From the NCBI GenBank assembly GCA_002343985.1, contig DDTB01000026.1, positions 62,360 to 126,359 on the forward strand: DNA of 64,000 nt, in the 5' to 3' direction. A program made the translations under genes and the position numbers. Source of the stretch: Chitinophagaceae bacterium UBA2375 (lineage in GTDB: Bacteria > Bacteroidota > Bacteroidia > Chitinophagales > Chitinophagaceae). The notes under the pieces were generated by a model. That model made no database searches. It saw only the letters and a program-made list of their open reading frames with translations, and had not been told where the DNA came from. Below, one piece after another: positions 8,000-16,661 of this stretch. Every line of letters begins with the position of its first letter. Positions within the stretch are counted from its first letter, which is position 1.

Positions 8000-9207
8000 T
8001 CCATGATTTTTTGGGTCGCGCCCTGTTGCGCATACACATAATCGCCGGCAGCTTTGCCGGCCTTTTCTTTTTCATCGGTGTTGCTGAATAAATGATTCAG
8101 CACTTCTTCCAGTTCCAGCGCGTTTTCCACGCTGAAAGCACCGCCGAGGGAAACCAGGTCGCGGGCTTCCATAAATTTTTCATATACCGGCCCGAAGACC
8201 ACCGGGCAATGATATACGGCAGCTTCCAGAATATTATGGATGCCATCGTTTCCAAACCCGCCACCGATATAACTGATATCGGCATAACGGTAAAGTTTGG
8301 ATAACATACCGATATTATCAATCACCATCACATGGATGTGGTCCGGCAACCGCATCTCATCAATGTAATTGGAATAAAGGATGATGTCGTGGAAAGTCTT
8401 CCTGATTTCTTCGATTCGTTCTTCATCCACTTCATGCGGCGCGATGATGAAACGTATGCCCGGATTTTTTTTGACGAAATGCACCAACTCTTCTTCATCC
8501 TCGGGCCAGGTGCTGCCGGCTACCAATACGGGGCGGTTACCTATAAAAGATTGTATCCGGGGAATATCCAGCTTTTGTTCCGCGATGGTAATGACACGGT
8601 CGAAACGTGTGTCGCCCGAAACGGCTACCTGTTTATCAAATCCAATGCCAGCAAGCAGTTCGGCAGAAGACTGGTTTTGTACAAAAATTTGTTTGTAACA
8701 GGAAAGCATATACCGCCAGATCGCGCCATAAAACCGGAAGAAGGGTTGCGATGGCCTGAAGATGCCCGATACCAGCAGTATGGGGATCTGTTGTTTGTGC
8801 AACTCATTCAGGTAATAATACCAGTATTCATACTTCACCCAAATCACCAATGCGGGCTGTAAGGCTTTCACCAGCTTTTTGGCATTTCTCGGGCTGTCTA
8901 ATGGCAGGTAAATAACCCGATCAGCTCCGGAATAATCCTTTCTGATCTCATATCCGCTGGGTGAAAAAAAACTAAGCACAATGGGAAAGCCAGGGTACTG
9001 TTTCCGGATGGCTTCCAAAACCGGCCGGCCTTGTTCAAACTCACCCAGGCTGGAGCAATGTACCCAAATGGTTTTACCGGAAAAATTCAATTCGGGGAAT
9101 ATACGCCTGCCCTGCAGCCATAAGCGGGCTTTGGGGTTCCATGGGGCAACCAGCCGGATGCCTGTTTTATAGAGGAATAAAAAAAGATGGTAGAGCAGTA
9201 AACTCAA
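7966..9207 (-). CDS. waaA: 3-deoxy-D-manno-octulosonic acid (Kdo) transferase
   Basis: Transfers Kdo from CMP-Kdo to lipid A precursors on the inner face of the cytoplasmic membrane. 413 residues: N-terminal membrane-anchoring helix, glycosyltransferase fold with WVHCSSLGEFEQGRP (about 48-62, the acceptor-site Glu), a GSTWPEDE hinge (about 231) and the donor-site segment YIGGGFGNDGIHNILEAA (about 315-332). The frame has no ATG near the N-terminus; TTG at 9207 is supported by a TAATTTTG promoter box 15 bases upstream. Its 3' end overlaps the convergent gene by 34 bases. Confidence 0.9.
   Translation of the reverse strand: MSLLLYHLFLFLYKTGIRLVAPWNPKARLWLQGRRIFPELNFSGKTIWVHCSSLGEFEQGRPVLEAIRKQYPGFPIVLSFFSPSGYEIRKDYSGADRVIYLPLDSPRNAKKLVKALQPALVIWVKYEYWYYYLNELHKQQIPILLVSGIFRPSQPFFRFYGAIWRYMLSCYKQIFVQNQSSAELLAGIGFDKQVAVSGDTRFDRVITIAEQKLDIPRIQSFIGNRPVLVAGSTWPEDEEELVHFVKKNPGIRFIIAPHEVDEERIEEIRKTFHDIILYSNYIDEMRLPDHIHVMVIDNIGMLSKLYRYADISYIGGGFGNDGIHNILEAAVYHCPVVFGPVYEKFMEARDLVSLGGAFSVENALELEEVLNHLFSNTDEKEKAGKAAGDYVYAQQGATQKIMDYIMENRLLTN
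8044..8065 (+). terminator. Intrinsic terminator embedded in waaA coding sequence
   Basis: A perfect 7-bp GC-rich stem GCCGGCA/TGCCGGC with loop GCTT (8044-8061) followed by a T-rich run. On the plus strand it lies 45 bases past the stop of the 7256-7999 gene, so it can end that transcript while being codons of waaA on the other strand. Confidence 0.6.
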
Positions 9208-9221
9208 TCCTGTATTTTTCT

Positions 9222-9229
9222 CAAAATTA
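9222..9229 (-). promoter_or_regulatory. -7 promoter box (TAATTTTG) for waaA
   Basis: Exact TAnnTTTG match on the minus strand, 14 bases before the TTG start at 9207. Confidence 0.45.
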
Positions 9230-9288
9230 TACCTAAATCCTTTACAATCAATTCATACGGTGGTATGAAAAAATGGCATCCAAAATTG

Positions 9289-9296
9289 TATCTTTG
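9289..9296 (+). promoter_or_regulatory. -7 promoter box (TATCTTTG) for the polysaccharide sugar operon
   Basis: Exact consensus box, 19 bases before ATG 9316. It lies within the longer open frame from 9265, so the start at 9316 is preferred. Probable promoter for the run 9316-16661. Confidence 0.6.
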
Positions 9297-9315
9297 CGCG
9301 CTTAAACAGGATATT

Positions 9316-10452
9316 ATGAGGCCATTGCAGATGGTGGATACCAAAACACAGTATCACAAAATCAAGGACCAGGTGGATACGGCCGTACTGGCTGTGATGG
9401 AAAGTTCACAGTTTATTGGCGGTAAAGTGGTCAATGATTTTGCCGCATCGCTGGCTGCGTACCATGGCTCAAAACACGTCATACCCTGTGCCAACGGTAC
9501 CGATGCCCTGCAAATAGCCATGATGGCCTTGGGCTTGGAGCCGGGAGACGAGGTCATCACTCCTTCTTTTACATATATCGCGACGGTGGAAGTGGCAGCT
9601 TTGCTGCGCATCAGGCCTGTATTTGTGGATGTCGATAAGCAAACTTTTTGCATCGATCCGGTAGAAATTGAAAAAGCCATCACCCCCAAAACAAAGGCCA
9701 TTGTGCCGGTACACCTGTACGGCCAGGCGGCCAATATGGAAGCCATTCTGGATATCGCCCGCAGGCATAACTTATATGTTATTGAAGATAACGCGCAAGC
9801 CATTGGCAACGATTATAGTTTTAGCGATGGCTCTGTGAAAAAGACAGGTACGATGGGCCATATCGGATGCACATCATTTTACCCTTCCAAAAACCTCGGC
9901 GCTTTTGGTGATGGCGGCGCCATTTGTACCGATGATGACCAGCTTGCAGAGAAAATCCGCATGATCGCCTCACACGGGCAAAGCAAGCGGTATTACCATG
10001 ATGTGGTGGGTTGCAACTCAAGGCTTGATGCCATGCAGGCCGCGGTCCTCCAGGTGAAACTCCAATACCTCGAAGGGTATATCCAGGCCAGGCGGAAGGC
10101 GGCAGGATTTTATGACGCGGCGTTCAACAACCATCCTGCTATCAGCATACCTTTCAGGCACCCGAACAACCGCCATGTATTTCATCAATATACTTTGCTT
10201 TTGCATGGCGTTGACCGCGATGCCTTAAGCCAGTACCTGGCGGAGAAAGGCATCCCGTCTATGATATACTACCCGGTACCGGCGCATCGCCAGAAGATGT
10301 TCGATGCGTTTGGGGGCAGCTCATTTCATTTGCCGGTGACCGACTGGCTGACGGAAAGGGTGATCTCTTTACCTATGCATACGGAACTTGATGAAGAGCA
10401 ACAGCAATTCATTGTGGATCACGTGCTCGAATTTGTCAACCGTTCCATCTAA
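9316..10452 (+). CDS. DegT/DnrJ/EryC1/StrS sugar aminotransferase
   Basis: PLP-dependent aminotransferase acting on nucleotide-linked keto sugars. From ATG 9316 it has 378 residues: MVDTKTQYHKIK start typical of the WbpE/WlbC-like group, cofactor-contacting GTDALQ (61-66), the Asp of VIEDNAQAIG (about 158) and the Schiff-base Lys192 in SFYPSKNLGAFGDGG. The upstream ATG at 9265 is in frame but precedes the promoter box. First gene of a same-strand run with ugd 17 bases downstream. The exact sugar product cannot be read; the neighbouring UDP-HexNAc-uronate genes suggest an amino-uronate or amino-sugar. Confidence 0.88.
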   Translation: MRPLQMVDTKTQYHKIKDQVDTAVLAVMESSQFIGGKVVNDFAASLAAYHGSKHVIPCANGTDALQIAMMALGLEPGDEVITPSFTYIATVEVAALLRIRPVFVDVDKQTFCIDPVEIEKAITPKTKAIVPVHLYGQAANMEAILDIARRHNLYVIEDNAQAIGNDYSFSDGSVKKTGTMGHIGCTSFYPSKNLGAFGDGGAICTDDDQLAEKIRMIASHGQSKRYYHDVVGCNSRLDAMQAAVLQVKLQYLEGYIQARRKAAGFYDAAFNNHPAISIPFRHPNNRHVFHQYTLLLHGVDRDALSQYLAEKGIPSMIYYPVPAHRQKMFDAFGGSSFHLPVTDWLTERVISLPMHTELDEEQQQFIVDHVLEFVNRSI

Positions 10453-10469
10453 CCCTATTCAAACCAAAC

Positions 10470-11798
10470 ATGAAAATTGCAGTCATAGGAACAGGATATG
10501 TAGGATTGGTAACAGGCACCTGCTTTGCCGAAACGGGCAATACGGTAACCTGTGTGGATATAGACACTGCTAAAGTGGAGAAACTGAATGCGGGCCAGGT
10601 TACCATTTATGAACCCGGGCTTGAAAAGCTTTTCCTGCGTAACCAGAAAGAAGGCCGTTTATTTTTTACCACATCTCTTGAAGAAGCGGTAAAGGGTGCC
10701 AAAGTGATTTTCCTTGCCCTGCCCACACCTCCGGGTGAAGACGGCAGCGCCGACCTGAGTTATGTATTGGGCGTAGCCGCTCAGTTGGGAAAAATCATCA
10801 CGGATTATACTGTAATTGTAGATAAAAGCACAGTTCCTGTTGGTACGGCGAAACTGGTGAGGGAAGCCATCGCGAAGCAGGGCCATGCGCCAGTGGATGT
10901 GGTGAGCAATCCCGAATTTTTGCGCGAAGGGGTTGCGGTGGAAGATTTTATGAAACCCGACAGGGTAGTGATAGGGACAAGTTCAGACAAGGCTGCCAAA
11001 ATCATGAACGATTTGTACGCGCCATTTGTGCGACAGGGCAACCCGATTATTTATATGGATGAAGCTTCCGCGGAATTGACCAAGTACGCGGCCAATGCTT
11101 TCCTCGCCGTGAAGATCAGTTTCATGAATGAAATCGCCCGCCTATGTGAACGAATGGGCGCGGATGTGGATATGGTGCGCAGGGGGATAGGCAGCGACGA
11201 CAGGATCGGAAAACGCTTTCTCTTCCCCGGCATCGGGTATGGCGGAAGTTGTTTCCCCAAAGATGTACAGGCGCTTGTCCAGGCTTCAACATCCATCGGG
11301 TATGATTTTCGTATACTCGATGCCGTTATGGAGGTGAACGCGGAACAGAAACTCCACTTAGTACCAAAAATCTGCCGGTATTTTGGTGATGATTTGACAG
11401 GAAAGCATTTCGCGCTCTGGGGATTGTCATTTAAGCCAAACACCGATGATATACGCGAAGCGCCGGCCCTGTATATGGTTGATGAACTGATAAAGCTGGG
11501 CGCAAGGGTCACGGCTTTTGACCCCGAAGCGATGAAGAATACAAAGGAGCAGGTAGGGGACCGCATCGGCTATGCCGACAACCAGTACCATGCATTGGAA
11601 GGGGCAGACGCGTTAATCATTGCCACCGAGTGGAACGAATTCCGCACACCCGACTTTGACAAAATCGGTTCATTACTGAAACATAAATTGATATTTGACG
11701 GACGGAATTTATTTGACCTGGAACAGATGCAATCGCTCGGTTTTCATTATGAAAGTGTAGGGCGAAAAGCCATTCAACCCGGTCAGGCATCGTCCTGA
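10470..11798 (+). CDS. ugd: UDP-glucose 6-dehydrogenase
   Basis: Oxidises UDP-glucose twice to UDP-glucuronate with NAD+. 442 residues with the Rossmann GTGYVG (7-12), the substrate-binding EFLREGVAVEDF (149-160), Lys205 and the catalytic Cys261 in GYGGSCFPKD, then the C-terminal UDP-binding domain. Full length. Starts 17 bases after the aminotransferase stop and is followed 38 bases on by the decarboxylase that would use its product. Confidence 0.94.
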   Translation: MKIAVIGTGYVGLVTGTCFAETGNTVTCVDIDTAKVEKLNAGQVTIYEPGLEKLFLRNQKEGRLFFTTSLEEAVKGAKVIFLALPTPPGEDGSADLSYVLGVAAQLGKIITDYTVIVDKSTVPVGTAKLVREAIAKQGHAPVDVVSNPEFLREGVAVEDFMKPDRVVIGTSSDKAAKIMNDLYAPFVRQGNPIIYMDEASAELTKYAANAFLAVKISFMNEIARLCERMGADVDMVRRGIGSDDRIGKRFLFPGIGYGGSCFPKDVQALVQASTSIGYDFRILDAVMEVNAEQKLHLVPKICRYFGDDLTGKHFALWGLSFKPNTDDIREAPALYMVDELIKLGARVTAFDPEAMKNTKEQVGDRIGYADNQYHALEGADALIIATEWNEFRTPDFDKIGSLLKHKLIFDGRNLFDLEQMQSLGFHYESVGRKAIQPGQASS

Positions 11799-11836
11799 AA
11801 AAACAAAAGATTTTATATTGAGCATAAACTAAATCA

Positions 11837-12826
11837 GTGCCAAATAAAAAAGTACTCATAACGGGCGCAGCCGGATTCCTGGGATCGCATTTGTGCGACA
11901 GGTTTATTCGTGAAGGTTTTGATGTGGTGGGGATGGATAACCTCATCACGGGCGACTTACGCAATATTGAGCACTTGTTCGGACTTAAGGAATTTGAGTT
12001 TTACCATCACGACGTATCCAAGTTTATACATGTGCCCGGAAAGCTCGATTACATCCTGCATTTCGCTTCCCCCGCAAGTCCTATTGATTACCTGAAAATC
12101 CCCATTCAAACATTGAAAGTGGGTTCATTGGGTACGCATAATTGTTTGGGGCTTGCGCTGGCAAAGCATGCCAGGATATTGGTGGCCAGTACCAGCGAAG
12201 TGTATGGCGATCCGCTGGTTCACCCGCAGAACGAAGAATATTGGGGCAATGTTAACCCGGTGGGGCCGCGTGGCGTTTATGATGAAGCAAAAAGGTTCCA
12301 GGAAGCCATTACCATGGCTTACCATACTTACCACGGTCTGGATACAAGGATCGTACGGATATTTAATACTTACGGTCCACGTATGCGATTGAACGATGGC
12401 CGCGCTTTACCTGCATTTATTGGGCAGGCACTGAGGGGTGAAGACCTGACGGTATTTGGTGACGGAAGCCAGACAAGAAGTTTTTGTTATGTGGATGACC
12501 TGGTAGAAGGTGTTTATCGTTTGCTGATGAGCGATTATGTGCAACCGGTCAATATTGGTAACCCGGACGAGATATCCCTGCTCGACTTTGCAAAGGAAAT
12601 CCTGGCATTAACAGGATCAAACCAGCGCATTGTTTTTAAGGATTTACCAGTTGACGACCCGAAGCAGCGCCAGCCAGACATCAGCAGGGCCAAAGCCATC
12701 CTGAAGTGGGAGCCAGGCGTAAGCCGGGCGGAAGGGTTGAAGAGAACTTATGATTTTTTTAAGGCGCTCCCCAAAGAGGAGTTGTACAGGCAACCCAGGG
12801 TGTTCAGCGCTAACGATAAAGCATAA
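11837..12826 (+). CDS. UDP-glucuronate decarboxylase (UDP-xylose synthase), SDR family
   Basis: Predicted to convert UDP-glucuronate to UDP-xylose. 329 residues, extended SDR fold: NAD motif TGAAGFLGS (9-17), the family-typical HFASPASPIDY (75-85), the STSEVYGDP catalytic loop (118-126) and YDEAK (Tyr148/Lys152), and GPRMRLNDGRALPAF as in UXS enzymes. The start is GTG at 11837; I see no better ATG nearby. It follows ugd by 38 bases, so substrate and enzyme are made together. Confidence 0.9.
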   Translation: MPNKKVLITGAAGFLGSHLCDRFIREGFDVVGMDNLITGDLRNIEHLFGLKEFEFYHHDVSKFIHVPGKLDYILHFASPASPIDYLKIPIQTLKVGSLGTHNCLGLALAKHARILVASTSEVYGDPLVHPQNEEYWGNVNPVGPRGVYDEAKRFQEAITMAYHTYHGLDTRIVRIFNTYGPRMRLNDGRALPAFIGQALRGEDLTVFGDGSQTRSFCYVDDLVEGVYRLLMSDYVQPVNIGNPDEISLLDFAKEILALTGSNQRIVFKDLPVDDPKQRQPDISRAKAILKWEPGVSRAEGLKRTYDFFKALPKEELYRQPRVFSANDKA

Positions 12827-12890
12827 ACGAAAAATTTAGAAAAACGATTCATTAACCGGTCGGGCCGGAAGGCCTGAATAAACAACAACT

Positions 12891-14180
12891 ATGTACCAGG
12901 ATTTATTGGACAAGAAGAAAACACTCGCCGTTATTGGCCTGGGTTATGTGGGACTTCCTATTGCCCTTGAGTTCGCGAAAAAAATTAAAGTCATTGGGTT
13001 TGACATCAACGCGGAACGTGTGGACATGATGCGCCGTGGCATTGACCCAAGCCAGGAGCTGGGCCCCGAAGCATTTGAAAATTGCGACATTGAGTTTACG
13101 AATGATATTGACGTGCTGAAAAAGGCCTGTTTTTACATCGTGGCCGTGCCAACACCGGTTGATGAGCACAATGTGCCCGACCTGGTTCCGGTGCAGCGCG
13201 CGAGTGAAACCATTGGCAAAGTGCTGAAAAAAGGGGATTATGTGGTGTTTGAAAGCACCGTGTATCCCGGATGTACCGAAGAAGATTGTGTACCCATCAT
13301 CGAGAAAATATCCGGGTTGAAAATGGTAGAGGATTATAAAATCGGGTATTCCCCCGAACGCATCAACCCGGGCGATAAAGAGCATACCATTTCCACCATT
13401 GTTAAAGTGGTGAGTGGTTGCTGCGACGAAAGCCTTGATACCATCGCTAAAGTGTATGAACTGGTGGTGAAAGCCGGTGTGCATAGAGCATCTTCCATTA
13501 AAGTAGCGGAAGCGGCTAAGATCATCGAGAATACACAGCGCGACCTGAACATCGCTTTGATGAATGAACTGTCCATCATATTCGACCGCATGGGCATCAA
13601 CACTTTCGAAGTGCTGGAAGCCGCGGGCACCAAGTGGAACTTCCTCAAATTCCAGCCGGGGCTGGTGGGCGGACATTGCATTGGTGTTGACCCTTATTAC
13701 CTGACTTACAAATCAAAAGAACTTGGGTACGATAGCCAGGTGATCCTCGCCGGACGCGTGATTAACGATGGCATGGCATCTTATGTAGCCAAAAAAGTTT
13801 TACAGCATATCATACAGCATAACGGCAATATTAAAGACAGCCGGGTGTTGGTGATGGGCGCCACATTTAAGGAAAACGTAAGCGATATCCGCAACAGCAA
13901 AGTGGCCGATGTAGTGAAAGAGCTTAAGTCATATTCCCTGAATGTGGATGTAACTGATCCGCATGCCGACAGCGATGAACTGCAGCATGAATATGGTTTT
14001 GGGTTGACAAAGGAAATTGGCAATAATTACAACGCTGTCATCATCACGGTGCCGCATAATGAATATAAGGGCCTCGATGACGATTATTTCGCATCAATCA
14101 CCACAGATCAGGCGTTGATTGCCGACCTGAAAGGTACATACCGCAGAAAAATCAACAAACGCCATTACTGGAGCCTGTAA
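12891..14180 (+). CDS. UDP-N-acetyl-hexosamine 6-dehydrogenase (WbpO/TviB-like)
   Basis: Nucleotide-sugar dehydrogenase that makes a UDP-HexNAc uronate. 429 residues: Rossmann GLGYVG (16-21), PTPVDEHNVPDL (88-99), YSPERINPGD (153-162) and the catalytic Cys263 in GGHCIGVDPYYL, which together place it in the TviB/WbpO branch (UDP-GlcNAc/UDP-GalNAc) rather than the UDP-glucose branch. Intervening 64 bases to the decarboxylase upstream; the epimerase follows after 40 bases. The two dehydrogenases in this operon are therefore not redundant. Confidence 0.88.
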   Translation: MYQDLLDKKKTLAVIGLGYVGLPIALEFAKKIKVIGFDINAERVDMMRRGIDPSQELGPEAFENCDIEFTNDIDVLKKACFYIVAVPTPVDEHNVPDLVPVQRASETIGKVLKKGDYVVFESTVYPGCTEEDCVPIIEKISGLKMVEDYKIGYSPERINPGDKEHTISTIVKVVSGCCDESLDTIAKVYELVVKAGVHRASSIKVAEAAKIIENTQRDLNIALMNELSIIFDRMGINTFEVLEAAGTKWNFLKFQPGLVGGHCIGVDPYYLTYKSKELGYDSQVILAGRVINDGMASYVAKKVLQHIIQHNGNIKDSRVLVMGATFKENVSDIRNSKVADVVKELKSYSLNVDVTDPHADSDELQHEYGFGLTKEIGNNYNAVIITVPHNEYKGLDDDYFASITTDQALIADLKGTYRRKINKRHYWSL

Positions 14181-14220
14181 TGCAATACAGAAAACATCTA
14201 ACAACAAGTATCAACTGTTC

Positions 14221-15207
14221 ATGAGTCAATTATTTCATACCAAAGACATCAGTAAAAGCAGCTTCCTGGTAACAGGCGGCGCCGGTTTCATTGGAAGCCA
14301 TATCGCTGAATATTTACTCCGCAACGGGGCCGCAAAAGTGAGGGTCCTCGATAATATGGTGAACGGGTTCCAGTCAAACCTCGACATCCTTCGCCGGTAT
14401 CCCGCATTCGAAATGATGGAAGGCGATATCCGCGACCTCGACACCTGCATGAAAGCATGTGAAGGCATTTATTATGTCAGCCACCAGGCCGCACTTGGGT
14501 CTGTGCCCAGGTCAATCAAAGAGCCAGTGTACTTCAATGATGTGAATGTCGGCGGTTTTGTGAATATGCTCAAAGCGGCTGTTGACCAGAAAGTGAAAAC
14601 TTTCGTTTATGCGTCATCGTCATCTGTTTACGGCGATGAGCCCACACTTCCCAAAAAGGAAGAGCGCATCGGCAATTGCCTTTCGCCTTACGCCGCCACC
14701 AAAAAAACCAATGAACTGTACGCGCAGGTATTTGCCGATGTGTACGGAATCAAACTCATGGGTTTCAGGTACTTTAACATATTCGGCCCCAGGCAGGACC
14801 CCAATGGTCCTTACGCTGCCGTGATACCATTGTTTGTAAAGGGGATCATGAACAAATCGGAAGTGTTTATCAATGGCGATGGCGAGCAAACGCGCGATTT
14901 TACTTATGTGGAGAACGCCATCCAGGTGAACGTAAAAGGTATGCTTACTGAAAGGGAAGAAGCTTTCAAAAAGGTATATAATGTGGCGGTGGGAGAGTAT
15001 TACTCGGTGAATCACTTGTATAAGGCCTGCGCCGATTACCTGAACAGCGACTGGAAGCCGACGCACCGCGAACCACGTGCCGGTGATATCCGGAACTCCC
15101 TGGCAGATATTTCACTTGCCATGGATTTGCTGGACTACAAACCGGTCAAACGCTTTGATGAAGGCCTCCGTGAAACAATCGCCTATTTTAAAGAAGTGTA
15201 TAGCTGA
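14221..15207 (+). CDS. SDR-family UDP-HexNAc(A) 4-epimerase (WbpP/TviC-like)
   Basis: 328 residues of an extended SDR: leader of about 12 residues, NAD motif TGGAGFIGS (18-26), SHQAALGSVPRSI (87-99), ASSSSVYGDE (131-140) and catalytic Tyr157-x3-Lys161, with the FNIFGPRQDPNGPYAAVIP block (positions about 185-203) characteristic of WbpP/TviC epimerases. Expected to interconvert gluco and galacto forms of UDP-GlcNAc or its uronic acid. It directly follows the cognate dehydrogenase (40-base gap), the same pairing as tviB-tviC. Confidence 0.88.
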   Translation: MSQLFHTKDISKSSFLVTGGAGFIGSHIAEYLLRNGAAKVRVLDNMVNGFQSNLDILRRYPAFEMMEGDIRDLDTCMKACEGIYYVSHQAALGSVPRSIKEPVYFNDVNVGGFVNMLKAAVDQKVKTFVYASSSSVYGDEPTLPKKEERIGNCLSPYAATKKTNELYAQVFADVYGIKLMGFRYFNIFGPRQDPNGPYAAVIPLFVKGIMNKSEVFINGDGEQTRDFTYVENAIQVNVKGMLTEREEAFKKVYNVAVGEYYSVNHLYKACADYLNSDWKPTHREPRAGDIRNSLADISLAMDLLDYKPVKRFDEGLRETIAYFKEVYS

Positions 15208-15217
15208 TATATTGCAT

Positions 15218-15778
15218 ATGCCATTTACAGAAACAGGATTTCCGGGATTGATGGTTTTTGAGCCGGTGGTTTGGAAAGACCAGCGCGGCTATTTTTTTGA
15301 AAGCTACAACCAGGAAACCTGCGCTTCTTCGGGTATCCATTACCGTTTTGTTCAGGATAACCAGGCAAGATCCGTATATGGTGTGATCAGGGGCTTACAT
15401 TACCAGTTGCACCCCAAAGCCCAGGTGAAATTTATTCGTGTACTCAGTGGCGCTATCCTGGATGTGGTAGTGGATATCCGGAAGGGTTCACCAACTTATG
15501 GTCAGCATTTTTCCATTGAATTATCGGCTGACAATAAAAAGCAGTTGCTGGTGCCTGCCGGTTTCGCCCATGGATACGCGGTTATCTCGGAAACGGCGGA
15601 AGTATTTTACAAATGCGATCATCTGTACGACCGGGGCCTCGAATCAGGTATCCGTTTTGATGATCCCGCGCTCGGTATTAACTGGCCGGTGCCGAAGGAT
15701 ATGCGCATTGTGTCGGATAAGGACATTCAGCAACCATTGTTGGCAGAAGCGCCCGTTCATTTTTCTTTCGAAAATTAA
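15218..15778 (+). CDS. rfbC: dTDP-4-dehydrorhamnose 3,5-epimerase
   Basis: Third step of dTDP-L-rhamnose synthesis. From ATG 15218 it has 186 residues, the normal family length; the frame is open upstream into the previous gene, but a start there would overlap it by over 120 bases and lacks homology. Visible: GYFFESYNQ (24-32), the catalytic His61 in IRGLHYQLHP, Lys71, and PAGFAHGY (113-120), followed by Tyr131. Starts 10 bases after the epimerase stop. Confidence 0.93.
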   Translation: MPFTETGFPGLMVFEPVVWKDQRGYFFESYNQETCASSGIHYRFVQDNQARSVYGVIRGLHYQLHPKAQVKFIRVLSGAILDVVVDIRKGSPTYGQHFSIELSADNKKQLLVPAGFAHGYAVISETAEVFYKCDHLYDRGLESGIRFDDPALGINWPVPKDMRIVSDKDIQQPLLAEAPVHFSFEN

Positions 15779-15788
15779 ATTAACTCAG

Positions 15789-16661
15789 ATGTCCATTGAA
15801 ACAGGCATATTGGTCTTAGGGGCCAACGGTCAATTGGGCATGGAATTTCGTGACGCTTCCCTTCAACATTCAGGGTTCGACTGGCATTTTCACAGCCGCT
15901 CCACTTTGCCAATTGAAGATATAACAGGCATTTCAGCCTATTGCCGCCAGCATCAAATCAGCTACCTCATTAATTGCGCCGCATATACTGCGGTAGACAA
16001 AGCAGAGCAGGAGAAAGAACAAGCCATGCTCATCAATGCGGAAATGCCCGGTAAACTGGCCGGCATTTGCAGGGAACAAGGCATGCAACTGGTACATTTT
16101 TCTACAGATTATGTATTTGATGGGAGTGCTGGGCATCCGTATAAGGAATCTGATCCAACGCATCCTATCAATGCTTATGGCGAGTCGAAACATAAAGGAG
16201 AAGAACTTGCATTGAACCATGACCCGAAAACGATGATCATCCGTACGTCATGGTTGTATAGCCGCTATGGACAAAATTTTGTCAAAACCATGCTCCGGTT
16301 GATGCAGGAAAAAGATGAACTGCGCATTGTGTCTGATCAGCAAGGTTCGCCAACACATGCGGCCGACCTCGCACATGCCGTATGCCGCATTATTAGCAAG
16401 AATATGGAATTGACCGGGGGTATTTATCATTTTGCCAACAAAGGAATTACCACATGGTACCATTTCGCGGAAGCCATCAGGCAGGAAGCCGGTTACGCAT
16501 GCCGCATTACACCTATACCTTCATCTGATTATCCCACGCCCGCTAAAAGGCCGCACTATTCCGTACTGGATACCCAAAAGATCAGGGATCAATTCAGACT
16601 TGAAATTCCTTACTGGAAAGACAGCTTAACCGCTTGCATCAAGATGATCCTTAAACCTTAA
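15789..16661 (+). CDS. rfbD: dTDP-4-dehydrorhamnose reductase
   Basis: Last step of dTDP-L-rhamnose synthesis (NAD(P)H reduction). 290 residues from ATG 15789, 10 bases after rfbC. Motifs: GANGQLG (11-17), CAAYTAVDKAE (63-73), FSTDYVFDG (104-112), catalytic Tyr130/Lys134 in AYGESK, and RTSWLYS. rfbA and rfbB are not in this window, so the first two steps must be encoded elsewhere. The stop codon abuts the stop of the opposite-strand giant gene with no spacer (TAATTA). Confidence 0.93.
   Translation: MSIETGILVLGANGQLGMEFRDASLQHSGFDWHFHSRSTLPIEDITGISAYCRQHQISYLINCAAYTAVDKAEQEKEQAMLINAEMPGKLAGICREQGMQLVHFSTDYVFDGSAGHPYKESDPTHPINAYGESKHKGEELALNHDPKTMIIRTSWLYSRYGQNFVKTMLRLMQEKDELRIVSDQQGSPTHAADLAHAVCRIISKNMELTGGIYHFANKGITTWYHFAEAIRQEAGYACRITPIPSSDYPTPAKRPHYSVLDTQKIRDQFRLEIPYWKDSLTACIKMILKP

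Noticed and set aside
9265..9315. Start of the aminotransferase at ATG 9265
   Set aside because: The TATCTTTG promoter box lies at 9289-9296, inside that extension; homologues start near MVDTKTQ.
15077..15217. Longer rfbC reading frame starting at 15077
   Set aside because: It overlaps the preceding epimerase by over 120 bases and the conserved family start is MPFTETGFPGL at 15218.
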